From contig NZ_JBEGIK010000001.1 of NCBI RefSeq assembly GCF_040675855.1, forward strand, positions 2,914,001-2,978,000: 64,000 nucleotides of DNA, written 5' to 3'. A program made the position numbers and the translations under genes. Below the pieces are notes generated by a model. That model did not search any database and was not told where the DNA came from. It worked only from the letters and a program-made list of their open reading frames with translations. Source of the DNA: Microbacterium sp. LWH3-1.2 (GTDB lineage Bacteria; Actinomycetota; Actinomycetes; Actinomycetales; Microbacteriaceae). Shown in pieces: positions 43,454 through 52,153 of this stretch. Position 1 is the stretch's first letter; each line of letters starts with the position of its first letter.

Positions 43454-44871
43454 CACTGCGCCTCCGCGACAGGATTCCGGGGCGTGAAGATACCCACGCG
43501 CGACTCGACTGCGGCGGCCGCGGCCAGCGCACGGTCCTCCTGGAATCGCCATCCAGCGATCTGCACGGCCTGCGGCATGCCGCTGGCGCCCACGCCGACG
43601 GGGAGGGTAGCGGTGGCGAGCCCCAACAGGCTTCCGGCCAAGTTGAGGGTGTACCGGTCGCGCAGTGCGACGACCGCCGCCTCCACGTCGCCGGTGCGAT
43701 CGTAGGAGACGTCCCACGCAATCCCCGTATCGACAGGTCCAAGGATGAGCGGAGCAGACGACATCAGCTGCGACCACTCGGCGGCGATCCACGCGCGCTC
43801 CGCGATAGCGAGCACGTAGCCGCGCGTGTCGAGCACGTTACTGGTGCTGATGCTGGACTTCACCCACCGCTGCGCGTCCTCGCCGAACAGCTCGAGGAAG
43901 TCAGAAGTGAGCAGCGCGCTGAGTTCCGTCGCCACGATGTCTCGCCACAGCTCCGCCGCACGCTGAAGTGATGGCACCTCGCCTTCACGCACCGTGTACC
44001 CGGCGTCGCGAAGCGCGTCCGCAGCCACCTCCAGACCCTGGAGAACCTCCGGATCGGGTTCCGAGCCGGCGGTGTCGCGCAACAACACGACTTCGCAGGG
44101 ATCCACGGGGCCCCGGGGTGCGTCTTCCCAGAACGGGTCCCGGGCATCCTCTTGACGGAGCACGTCGAACGCCAGCTGGACGTCGCGCACGGAGCGCGCG
44201 ATCGGTCCGTCGGTGTAGAAGAACATCACGCCCATCCCGCGGTCCTCTGGCGACTCGGGGGCGTACGGGATTCGACCGGGCGTCGGACGCAACCCCACCA
44301 CGCCGTTGTACGCGGCCGGAAGCCGTATCGAGCCGCCGAAGTCATTGCCCAGTCCGATGGGCGTCATGCCGGTCGCAACGGCCGCGGCGTCGCCCCCGCT
44401 GGACCCACCCGGGGTTCTGGTGGGGTCCCACGGATTGCGCGTGGGACCGTACAGCGGATTGTCCGTGTTCCACCGCATTCCGAGATCGGGCATGTTGGTG
44501 CGCCCGTGGAAGATCGCGCCCGCCCGCCGCAGAAGGCCGACCGGCGGGGAGTCTTCATCCGCCAGGTTGTCGGCGAATGCCGCGTTGCTTTCGTCAGTCA
44601 CCTGGCCACGAACACCGAGATTCGTTTTCACCGTGACGGGAACGCCGTGCAACGGGCCAACGTGCTCTCCGGCGGCCAAGGCCGCGTCGGCGTCTTCCGC
44701 TGCCTCGAGGGCGTCGTCTTCCAACTCCCGCACAACGGCGTTGGTGATGGGGTTGACTGCTCTGATGCGGTCCAGGTGTGATTGCACGACTTCACGTGCG
44801 GTGACGCGGCCTTCACGGATCGCTGCGGCTTGATCGGTTGCGTCCAGGCGCCAAAGTTCGTCTATCGACAT
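43453..44871 (-). CDS. Amidase signature-family enzyme
   Basis: The 472-residue product has the amidase signature catalytic triad: Lys82 (VTVKTNLGV), Ser157 in TPGGSSGGDAAAVA and the nucleophile Ser181 in GNDFGGSIRLPA. It resembles general amidases and is not the GatA of tRNA amidation, as no gatC/gatB lie nearby. It should release ammonia or an amine from an amide. It is coupled to the CocE hydrolase behind it and lies 49 bp after the binding-protein gene. Confidence 0.9.
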   Translation of the reverse strand: MSIDELWRLDATDQAAAIREGRVTAREVVQSHLDRIRAVNPITNAVVRELEDDALEAAEDADAALAAGEHVGPLHGVPVTVKTNLGVRGQVTDESNAAFADNLADEDSPPVGLLRRAGAIFHGRTNMPDLGMRWNTDNPLYGPTRNPWDPTRTPGGSSGGDAAAVATGMTPIGLGNDFGGSIRLPAAYNGVVGLRPTPGRIPYAPESPEDRGMGVMFFYTDGPIARSVRDVQLAFDVLRQEDARDPFWEDAPRGPVDPCEVVLLRDTAGSEPDPEVLQGLEVAADALRDAGYTVREGEVPSLQRAAELWRDIVATELSALLTSDFLELFGEDAQRWVKSSISTSNVLDTRGYVLAIAERAWIAAEWSQLMSSAPLILGPVDTGIAWDVSYDRTGDVEAAVVALRDRYTLNLAGSLLGLATATLPVGVGASGMPQAVQIAGWRFQEDRALAAAAAVESRVGIFTPRNPVAEAQ

Positions 44872-44920
44872 CGGGATTTCCTTCTGGCCACCAATGTGGC
44901 TCGGATGCTGGCGAGGGTGG

Positions 44921-46561
44921 TCAGGAGGTCGCCCCGAGCAGGGCAGCCCAGGGATAGCTCACGTAGGCCTGGGTTGCGGGGACGCCCGTCAGACCGTCAC
45001 GCAGGTACAGACGCTCGTACTGGGTGGCCACCGGCACGGTGAGGAATGCGTCCTGCCAGATGTCCTGCCCAGCGATGTAGCTCTGCGCGGACTGCTCGGG
45101 GTCGGTTGCCGTCAGCGCATCGTGAAGCTTCGCGGTAGCGTCGGGGTCGTCGTAACCGATGAAGTTGACGAGACCGTCAGGATTGACGAACGTGCCGGTG
45201 TAGCTCAGGAAGATGGGCGTCTCGTAGTAGCCCGAGGTCGCGAGGAGGTCGACATCCTTACGGGCGTCCGGGTTGAAGAAGAGATCGAAGATCTGCGTGT
45301 CCTGCAACTGCTCGATCGTCATGTCCAGGCCGATCTCGGTTCCCGCTGCCTGCATCAGGGTCGCAGCGGCCAGTGCAGTCTGGTCTCCAGCGGTGATGGC
45401 GATGGTGAGCGAGGTGTCTGAGAGGTCCGCTTCCTCGATCAGCTTGGTCGCGGCGTCGATGTCGGGTGCGGCGTTCCCAGGCAGCTTGTCGTAGGCAGAC
45501 AAGAGCGCGGCGCTGGCGGGGTTGCCGGCGAACGCGAACGGGGGGACGAATCCCTTCATCGGCGCGCCCGCTCCGCCGAGCACACGGTCAACGAAGCTTG
45601 ACTTGTCCATCGCGAGGTTGAGTGCCTGACGGACACGGACGTCGCTGGCGGGGCCGCTGGAGTCCACGGGTCCGAAGAGGAAGTACTGCGTGCTGTTTCC
45701 GAAGTACAACGTGCCCTCCCCTTTGGAGAGCGCGTTGATGCCTGCCGGAGGCACCGCGTATGCGCCGTCCAGGTCACCGCTGAGGAGGGCGCTGGTCAGC
45801 GTGTTGTTGTTCACGATCGCATCGAAGTGGATGGTGCTGGTGTGCGGCGTGAGATCGGTGTTCCAGTAGTCGTCGTTGGCGACGATCTCGATTCCCTGTC
45901 CGGACGTCCACTGCCCGAGCTCGTATGGCCCCGTGCACTGGAGTCCGCCTGCGGGGGTGCCGTAGTCCGCTCCCGCAGCTTCGACCGCACTCCTCTGACT
46001 GACTGCGCCACTGAGCCCGGCCAGGATGGCGAGGATGTCTGCGTTCGGTTCGCTCAGGGTGACCGTGACATCAAGTGGGCCGGTTGCTTCGATCGACTGA
46101 ACGGGGGCGTACTGGTAGCCGTTCACGGCGCCGGAGGCGGGATCGAGGTTCCTGTTGAGGCTGAAGGCGACGTCATCCGCGGTGAGCGCCTGGCCGTTCC
46201 AGAAGTGAACGTCCGGTCGGATGTGGAAGACGTAGACCTCCGGGGACGGCTGGTCGTATGACTCGGCGAGCCCGAGATCGACAGAGAAGTCGGGCTGGAC
46301 TTGCATGAGTCCTTCGCAGAGGTTGCTCACAACCGTGTTCTGCCCGATGGTGCCCACCAAGATCGGGTCGAGCGTGGTGGGTTCGTTGCCGGAAAGCCCC
46401 CAGGTGACCGAGTCCACGTCGCCGGTGGCCTCGGGGGTGAGCACGGTCAGATCGGTGGGTGTGGAAGTGGGTGAGGGCTGGGGCGATGCTGCGCAGCCCG
46501 TGAGAGCGACTGCGAGGATGGCGATCGGCACCGCAGCGGCGCCGTGTTGGCGAATGTTCAT
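44921..46561 (-). CDS. ABC transporter substrate-binding lipoprotein (SBP_bac_5 family)
   Basis: The 546-residue product has a signal peptide with lipobox AVALTGC (Cys23), so it is anchored outside the membrane. The mature part is a family 5 binding protein (oligopeptide/nickel/other): LAESYDQPSPEVYVFHIRP, FWNGQALTADDVAFSLNR and VRQALNLAMDKSSFVDRVL. Family members bind peptides, but also metal chelates, opines and EDTA-like ligands. GGAGAG precedes the ATG. Unusually it is encoded after, not before, its permease and ATPase genes, with two hairpins in the 148-bp gap. Confidence 0.92.
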   Translation of the reverse strand: MNIRQHGAAAVPIAILAVALTGCAASPQPSPTSTPTDLTVLTPEATGDVDSVTWGLSGNEPTTLDPILVGTIGQNTVVSNLCEGLMQVQPDFSVDLGLAESYDQPSPEVYVFHIRPDVHFWNGQALTADDVAFSLNRNLDPASGAVNGYQYAPVQSIEATGPLDVTVTLSEPNADILAILAGLSGAVSQRSAVEAAGADYGTPAGGLQCTGPYELGQWTSGQGIEIVANDDYWNTDLTPHTSTIHFDAIVNNNTLTSALLSGDLDGAYAVPPAGINALSKGEGTLYFGNSTQYFLFGPVDSSGPASDVRVRQALNLAMDKSSFVDRVLGGAGAPMKGFVPPFAFAGNPASAALLSAYDKLPGNAAPDIDAATKLIEEADLSDTSLTIAITAGDQTALAAATLMQAAGTEIGLDMTIEQLQDTQIFDLFFNPDARKDVDLLATSGYYETPIFLSYTGTFVNPDGLVNFIGYDDPDATAKLHDALTATDPEQSAQSYIAGQDIWQDAFLTVPVATQYERLYLRDGLTGVPATQAYVSYPWAALLGATS

Positions 46562-46636
46562 GAAACTCTCCTGATGGGGCGTCGGCTAACCGCCAGGCGG
46601 ATAGCGAAGGGGGAATGCTGGGCTTCTTTGCTGCCT

Positions 46637-46691
46637 CCGTGCGGCGCTGCACGGAAGTCGACCTATCGGGTTCGCGGGACCTTAGGTCGAC
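46637..46691 (-). other. Two intercistronic hairpins between ATPase and binding-protein genes
   Basis: TCCGTGC-GGCGCT-GCACGGA (about 46636-46654) and GTCGACCTA/TAGGTCGAC (46657-46665 with 46683-46691, perfect 9-bp stem). They lie in the only long gap inside the importer genes and may protect or process mRNA, or allow extra transcription of the binding protein. Confidence 0.5.
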
Positions 46692-46709
46692 GCGAGTATC
46701 GGGATCGCG

Positions 46710-47540
46710 TCACACCCCCTCTCGGGACGCCGCGATGACATGCCTGCGAGGAATCCAACCGGGACGTGGAACGGAATCGATGAGCCGCTTGGTGTAGGGA
46801 TGCTGCGGATCGCGGAGCACCTCATGAACAGGGCCCCGCTCGACGATGGAGCCTTGAAGCATGACCACGACGTCGTCACACACTTCCTCGACGACGGCGA
46901 GGTCATGACTGATGAACAGAAGGGCGATGCCCTGTTCCGTGCGGATCCGCGCCAACAGATTGAGGATCTGCGCCTGAATCGAGACGTCGAGTGCTGCGAC
47001 GGCCTCGTCGAGCACGAGCACCTGCGGCTGCGCGGCAAGGGATTTGGCGATCGCGACCCGTTGGCGCTCACCCCCGGACATCCCGCGAGGTGTCACGGCC
47101 AGGTGTCGTTCATCCAGTCCCACATCGCGGACAAGCGACCTCACGCGCGCGTGAAGTTCCTTCGTGCCGAGGCTGAAGTGCAGCTTCACGCACTCTGCAA
47201 GGGCGGCCTCTACGGTTTGCCTGGGATCCAGAGAACTGTACGGGTCTTGGAACACCATCTGGATCTGCCGTGCCCTACGTCGCCGCCCGGGGCCTTCGCC
47301 GTCCGGGACCCCGGCCAGGTCGATCGTTCCGGCTGTCGGTCGTTCAAGACCCATCACCATGCGCGCGCACGTGGACTTTCCAGACCCGGACTCGCCAACA
47401 ATCGCCAACGATCCGCCGGCGGCGAGCTCGAACGACACATCGTCGACCGCGACGAACGTCTCCTTGCCGACGCGGGTAGATGACAGGACGCGAAACTCCT
47501 TGCGCAGGTGCCTCGCAGTGAGCACGGTCGTCTCGTTCAT
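46710..47540 (-). CDS. Oligopeptide-type ABC transporter ATPase (DppF/OppF-like)
   Basis: The 276-residue product has Walker A GESGSGKSTCARMV, Q-loop QMVFQDPYSSLDPR, signature MSGGERQRVAIAKSL, Walker B VLVLDEAVAALDVS (Ala where Pro is usual) and the switch His in FISHDLAVVEEV. The C-terminus ends shortly after the OppF-type HPYTKRLIDSVP. It starts at the ATG at 47540 behind AAGGAGG, overlapping the DppD-like gene by 4 nt. Confidence 0.93.
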   Translation of the reverse strand: MNETTVLTARHLRKEFRVLSSTRVGKETFVAVDDVSFELAAGGSLAIVGESGSGKSTCARMVMGLERPTAGTIDLAGVPDGEGPGRRRRARQIQMVFQDPYSSLDPRQTVEAALAECVKLHFSLGTKELHARVRSLVRDVGLDERHLAVTPRGMSGGERQRVAIAKSLAAQPQVLVLDEAVAALDVSIQAQILNLLARIRTEQGIALLFISHDLAVVEEVCDDVVVMLQGSIVERGPVHEVLRDPQHPYTKRLIDSVPRPGWIPRRHVIAASREGV

Positions 47541-48541
47541 TCCTCCTCCTTGGATCGTCGCTGGTCTGGCGCGGCTTCCTGGATCGGAAGGACGGGATGA
47601 TGGCACGCTGCGACGGAGACGCCTTGGCTCCGCAGCGCAGGACGTTCGACACGGCAGACCTCCGTCGCGCGGGGGCATCGTGGATGGAACGGGCAGCCTG
47701 ACGGAGCTTGGAATGCCGCGACCGGCTGGCCGGGGATGGGTTGAGAGCGCGCTGCCGTGGAGCCGATGCCGGGTCTCGCTGCCAGGAGGGCTTTGGTGTA
47801 GGGGTGCGTGGCGGAGCTGTGAAGGCCTCGGGCAGGCAGGGTCTCCACTATCGACCCTGCGTACATGACGGCGATACGATCGCAGCCGGCTGCTGCCAGG
47901 TCGAGATCGTGGGTCACGAAGATCATCGCCAAGCCTCGACGTTGACGCTGTTCGTTGAGGATCGCCATGACCTCCTCCTGCGTCGTGACATCCAGTGCAG
48001 TCGTCGGTTCATCTGCCAGGAGTAGACGGGGCTCGGACACGAGAGCTTGGGAGATCATGACGCGCTGAAGCAGTCCCCCCGACAGTTCGTGCGGATACTG
48101 ATTCATTCGGCGGGCAGCGTCGCTCACACCCACTGACTCCAGCGTGGCGACCGCACGATCGTACGCGGCGCGACGGCTAAGCCCCCTGGCCGCGATCAGG
48201 GACTCGCATACGAAGTCCCCGATCCGGGCCAACGGGTTGATGGAGGCCTGTGGATTCTGGAACACCGAAGCGACATCGCGGGAGAGGAACGCCCGAAGCT
48301 CGCGACCGCGGAGACCGAGCACGTCGACTCCGTCGAAACGGATCATCCCCGTAACGGTCGCGGTCGAGGGCAAGAGCCCGAGTATCGCCTTGAGCGTCAT
48401 CGACTTCCCGGACCCGGACTCACCGACAAGGCTGAGGGATTCACCGTGCTCCACAGCCAGGGACACGTCGCGCACGATCACCCGGCCTTCTCCCCCGACC
48501 GTGACGGAGATGCCGATCGAGTCGATTTCGAGGAGGGTCAT
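47537..48541 (-). CDS. Oligopeptide-type ABC transporter ATPase (DppD/OppD-like)
   Basis: The 334-residue product has Walker A GESGSGKSMTLKAIL, signature ELSGGLLQRVMISQAL, Walker B LLLADEPTTALDVT and FVTHDLDLAAAGCDR. The C-terminal extension carries GCPFHPRCPRATEVC, the Cys-rich stretch that in several DppD/OppD-type ATPases binds an iron-sulfur cluster. It overlaps both neighbours by 4 nt, so the importer is made as one coupled unit. Confidence 0.93.
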   Translation of the reverse strand: MTLLEIDSIGISVTVGGEGRVIVRDVSLAVEHGESLSLVGESGSGKSMTLKAILGLLPSTATVTGMIRFDGVDVLGLRGRELRAFLSRDVASVFQNPQASINPLARIGDFVCESLIAARGLSRRAAYDRAVATLESVGVSDAARRMNQYPHELSGGLLQRVMISQALVSEPRLLLADEPTTALDVTTQEEVMAILNEQRQRRGLAMIFVTHDLDLAAAGCDRIAVMYAGSIVETLPARGLHSSATHPYTKALLAARPGIGSTAARSQPIPGQPVAAFQAPSGCPFHPRCPRATEVCRVERPALRSQGVSVAACHHPVLPIQEAAPDQRRSKEEE

Positions 48542-49413
48542 GCGAACTCGTCAATCTGGAAGCGGCGCGCAATCCTGTCGCCGAGTGCGTTGAAGGCGAC
48601 GACAGTGCCGATCACGGCGAGCGCAGCGTAGAGCGATTGCTGCGGGTACCCCGCGGTAATGGAGGCCTGCCCGTCTGCGGCCATGGCTCCCCACTCTGGG
48701 ATCGGAGGCTGCACGCCAAGACCGAGGAAGGAGATCGCCGCCAGGTCGAGCATCGCGTAGCCGTAGAGGATCGCCGCCTGGACCACGATCAGAGGAGCAA
48801 TGTTGGGGAGCAGGTGCGCGATCCAGATGCGCAGTGTGGGCGCACCCTGGGTTTCCAACGCCGCCACGTATGCCAGACTCCGCTCGCGGCGGATCACCGG
48901 CCGGATCACCCGAGCGACGCTGGGGGTGTAACTGACGGCGAGGGCCAGCACCGGCGGGAAGTACCCAGCGCCGAAGATCGCGACGACCGCGATGGCGAGA
49001 ACCAAGCCGGGGAACGAGAGCATGACGTCGACGCAGCGCCCGACTGCAACGTCCAGCGCTCCTCCGTACCAGGCGGCGATCAGCGCCAGTGCAACGCCGG
49101 CGACAACCCCGATGACGACCACGATCGCGGGTGCCGAAAGCGTAAGGCGCGCGCCGTAGAGCAGCCGAGAGTAGATGTCTCGACCGAACTCGTCGGTTCC
49201 TAGGGGGTGAGCCCATGACGAGCCGGCATAGGCATCCAGTGGGTCCAGCGCCAAGGGGTCGTACGGCGCCAACCACGGCGCGAGAACCGCTGCGAGCACG
49301 ATCAACGCACACGCCAGACCCGCCCCGCCGAAGAACCATCCGCCGGCGGACATGCGGGACTTGATCCCGGGGCGAAGGGCGATGCGCTGAGTGCTGAGGC
49401 TGGGGCTTGTCAC
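48538..49413 (-). CDS. Oligopeptide-type ABC transporter permease (DppC-like)
   Basis: The 291-residue product has six predicted helices: an N-terminal one near residues 25-50 (WFFGGAGLACALIVLAAVLA), the DppC periplasmic HPLGTDEFGRDIYSRLLYG motif, and the EAA-type loop AYVAALETQGAPTLRIWIAHLLP (shown in part) contacting the ATPases. It pairs with the DppB-like permease that overlaps it by 4 nt. Confidence 0.92.
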   Translation of the reverse strand: MTSPSLSTQRIALRPGIKSRMSAGGWFFGGAGLACALIVLAAVLAPWLAPYDPLALDPLDAYAGSSWAHPLGTDEFGRDIYSRLLYGARLTLSAPAIVVVIGVVAGVALALIAAWYGGALDVAVGRCVDVMLSFPGLVLAIAVVAIFGAGYFPPVLALAVSYTPSVARVIRPVIRRERSLAYVAALETQGAPTLRIWIAHLLPNIAPLIVVQAAILYGYAMLDLAAISFLGLGVQPPIPEWGAMAADGQASITAGYPQQSLYAALAVIGTVVAFNALGDRIARRFQIDEFA

Positions 49414-50354
49414 GAGGCTGAACCCTCCGTCCGCGGGTCGATGCCCGCCACGATGACGTCGACGATGGTGTTGACGACCACGAACACCGTGACCACGATC
49501 ATGGAGACGCCGAGTACGACGGGGATGTCCTGTTGCGTCGCGGCGGTGACGAGCAGGGAACCGATTCCGCTGACGCCGAACGCCTGCTCAGCGACGGCCG
49601 TCCCAGCGACAAGGCCGGCCACTGTGAGCCCGACAAGAGTGATCACGGGGGGCGCCGCGTTCCTCAGCACGTGTCGCCTGACCACCAGCGAGCGAGGGAT
49701 GCCGCGGCTACGGGCGACTGCGACATGCTCCGAATGCAGCTCGGACCGTATGGCCGATTGAGTCACCCTGGCCACGTAAGCGATGTACATCAGCGACAGC
49801 GAGATGGCGGGCAGTGTGAGATGCCAGAGTCTGTCGAAGAACCCGGTTCCTGTGCCGTAGATGGGGAACCAATCGAGCTGTGTCGAGAAGAGCCAGATGA
49901 GCAGCACCGCTACCGCGAAGGCCGGCGCTCCCATCGCGATGGTCGTCCCCGTGTTGATCCATGTCGCAGTCCACTTTCCACGAAGCGCTGCGATGATCCC
50001 GAGTCCTACACCGAAGACGGAGATGAGGACGGATGCGTATCCGACCAGCATCACGGTCGTCAGTCCTCGATCAAGGATGAGCGATACCACGTCGGTCCGG
50101 AAGGCGGTCGAACGCCCGAGATCTCCCTGCAGCGCCCCGACCAGCCACAGCCAGTACTGGACGAGGAACGGCTGATCGAGGTGGTACTCGGCTCGGATGA
50201 GCGCCAAAGTCTCGGGGTCAGGGTTCGGCCCTGCCAGCAGTTCCGCCGCATCACCCGGAGCGACATGCACTGCGGCGAAGATCGCAAACGACGAGATGAG
50301 GAGGGTTACACCAAGCGCGACCAGACCCTTGATGAGAACGCGAATCTGCTTCAT
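49410..50354 (-). CDS. Oligopeptide-type ABC transporter permease (DppB-like)
   Basis: The 314-residue product begins with a first helix (LVALGVTLLISSFAIFAAV), then PGDAAELLAGPNPDPET typical of DppB periplasmic loops, LGRSTAFRTDV, and the EAA loop VAVARSRGIPRSLVVRRHVL. Six helices in all. It is the first importer gene of the train, 109 bp after the CocE copy 2 gene. Confidence 0.92.
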   Translation of the reverse strand: MKQIRVLIKGLVALGVTLLISSFAIFAAVHVAPGDAAELLAGPNPDPETLALIRAEYHLDQPFLVQYWLWLVGALQGDLGRSTAFRTDVVSLILDRGLTTVMLVGYASVLISVFGVGLGIIAALRGKWTATWINTGTTIAMGAPAFAVAVLLIWLFSTQLDWFPIYGTGTGFFDRLWHLTLPAISLSLMYIAYVARVTQSAIRSELHSEHVAVARSRGIPRSLVVRRHVLRNAAPPVITLVGLTVAGLVAGTAVAEQAFGVSGIGSLLVTAATQQDIPVVLGVSMIVVTVFVVVNTIVDVIVAGIDPRTEGSAS

Positions 50355-50463
50355 GTGCGCCTCCGGGAGCCGTCACGTGCGGGTAGAGACAACATCTTCA
50401 TCGCGACGCTCCTTTCTCGTGTACCGACGTCGAGATCTTGGTGAGTGACCGGGTCACCGGGGC

Positions 50464-52131
50464 TCACGGGGATCGTGGAAGGCGAAGGACGCTCTCGAAC
50501 GAGCCGCCGGACAACACAGTCCAGGTCCCGTCGTTCCGCAGCGACTCGTGGAGGATCTGCAGCGGCGGCACACCGGACTCAGTGACTCGTTTCTGGAAGT
50601 CGCGACCTTGAATGGTCAGTCTCAGCGTCTCCCCGGCATGGAAGACGGTTCCACTCGCCCAGATCTCGATGTCCAGCCTGACCGGGTCACCCGGCACGAG
50701 CGGTTCCTCATTCGTGTGCGGGTGGTGCGGCACCAGAGGGGTGGACTGATCGTCCGTTTCTCGATGGCTGGCGCGCAGCCACCCGAGTGCGACCGGTCCG
50801 TCGCTGAAGATCGAGCCCGTCGGGAACGCCACCTCGGCGCCTGCGGGATCGAACTTGCGCAGGATGACGAAGACGTCTGCGTCCGTAGAATGATCGGCAG
50901 CGAGCCAGAGCGTAAGGGAGGCGGGGCCGACGATGTCGGTCTCACGGTCGAACGTGTACTCGAGGCTGATGCTGTCGTTCGTGGCGTCGAAGCTCTCGCT
51001 GCTCTGTGGCGCGACGGCGCTCGGTTCCAGAGCCATCGCGGACAGGTCGAGATAGAGCGGGAACACGTCGGTCGAGAACTTCGCGTCGTCGAAGTTCTTC
51101 CAGATCGAGTCGTCGCTTCGCCCGTTGTCCCGGATCTCCGCCGACACACGCGGCCAGTGCTCGAGCCCGACCTCCATACCCTTGAGGTAGGTGTCGAAGA
51201 ACTGGCGTTGCCGTTCGACGCTGTCGGGGTGGTAGAAGTACATCCACTTCTTCTGGCCGTGTACCTCGAGCCATTTGTCGGTCGAACCGATCTGATCGAA
51301 AGCGTTCAAGGTTCCCCGAGTGTGCAGACCGTGATCACCCCACGATGCGACCATGTAGGTGGGGATGGTGATCTGGTCGATTGCGCCGTACTTCTCGGCG
51401 TAGTACCAGTCGTCAAAGGGGTGCGCCCACATGTTGGCAGCCGGATCCTCAGTGCGCCCGCGACTGTAAGAGACGTTGGTCGAGACCCGCGGCCTGAAAC
51501 CGGTTTCGGGAATTCCGCCGTGTGTTGCGAACTCTCGGTACCAGTCCGAGAAGCACTCCCAAGGGCTGATCGCCTTCAGTGAGGGCGGCGCGGCGGAAGC
51601 TGCCTGGTACTGACTGCCCGCAAGGTAGGAGACGCCCAGCATCCCCACGTTTCCGCTCGACCACGGCCGCGCGGCCAGCCATTCGATCGTGTCGTAAAGG
51701 TCCTCACGTTCCTGAGGACCGTTGTGCGAGAAGTCGCCCTCGGAGTTCCAGAGACCCCGAGGGTCGGCGACGACGACGGCGTAGCCGTGCGAGGTCCAAT
51801 AGATCGGGTCGGGCGCCTCGAACGCCGTCAGATCGGAGATCCACGCCGGGTCCACCCCGGACCCGGGATACATCTGGTTGGTGAGCCAGTGTTTGCCGTA
51901 GGGACCCCAGGCGAGCAGTATCGGGGCGGCGCCGCTCGACTGATGAGGCCGGTAGACATCGACGTAGATTCGCACGCCGTCGCGCATGGGCACGGCGGTG
52001 TCGTACTCGACGACCATCCCGCGCATCTCGATGGTCCTGCGGTCAACGGGCCCAGGGGCGGGCTTGCCGACGACTTGGGTGGGATCCACGCCGAGGCGCA
52101 TGATCTTGAACTGCAGTTGCGTGCCAGTCAT
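50464..52131 (-). CDS. CocE/NonD family hydrolase (copy 2)
   Basis: The 555-residue product is a second alpha/beta hydrolase of the CocE type but not a close paralogue of copy 1. It has MRDGVRIYVDVYRP, VVVADPRGLWNSEGDF, the nucleophile elbow GMLGVSYLAGSQY, VASWGDHGLHTRGT and MYFYHPDSVERQRQFF around the Asp/His region, and a C-terminal jelly roll (LTLWLAADHSTDADVFVIL). I start it at the ATG at 52131 (MTGTQLQFK); the open frame before it is not coding. It lies 22 bp after the monooxygenase gene. Confidence 0.87.
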   Translation of the reverse strand: MTGTQLQFKIMRLGVDPTQVVGKPAPGPVDRRTIEMRGMVVEYDTAVPMRDGVRIYVDVYRPHQSSGAAPILLAWGPYGKHWLTNQMYPGSGVDPAWISDLTAFEAPDPIYWTSHGYAVVVADPRGLWNSEGDFSHNGPQEREDLYDTIEWLAARPWSSGNVGMLGVSYLAGSQYQAASAAPPSLKAISPWECFSDWYREFATHGGIPETGFRPRVSTNVSYSRGRTEDPAANMWAHPFDDWYYAEKYGAIDQITIPTYMVASWGDHGLHTRGTLNAFDQIGSTDKWLEVHGQKKWMYFYHPDSVERQRQFFDTYLKGMEVGLEHWPRVSAEIRDNGRSDDSIWKNFDDAKFSTDVFPLYLDLSAMALEPSAVAPQSSESFDATNDSISLEYTFDRETDIVGPASLTLWLAADHSTDADVFVILRKFDPAGAEVAFPTGSIFSDGPVALGWLRASHRETDDQSTPLVPHHPHTNEEPLVPGDPVRLDIEIWASGTVFHAGETLRLTIQGRDFQKRVTESGVPPLQILHESLRNDGTWTVLSGGSFESVLRLPRSP

Positions 52132-52153
52132 GGTGCGAATGTCTTCCGGGTTT

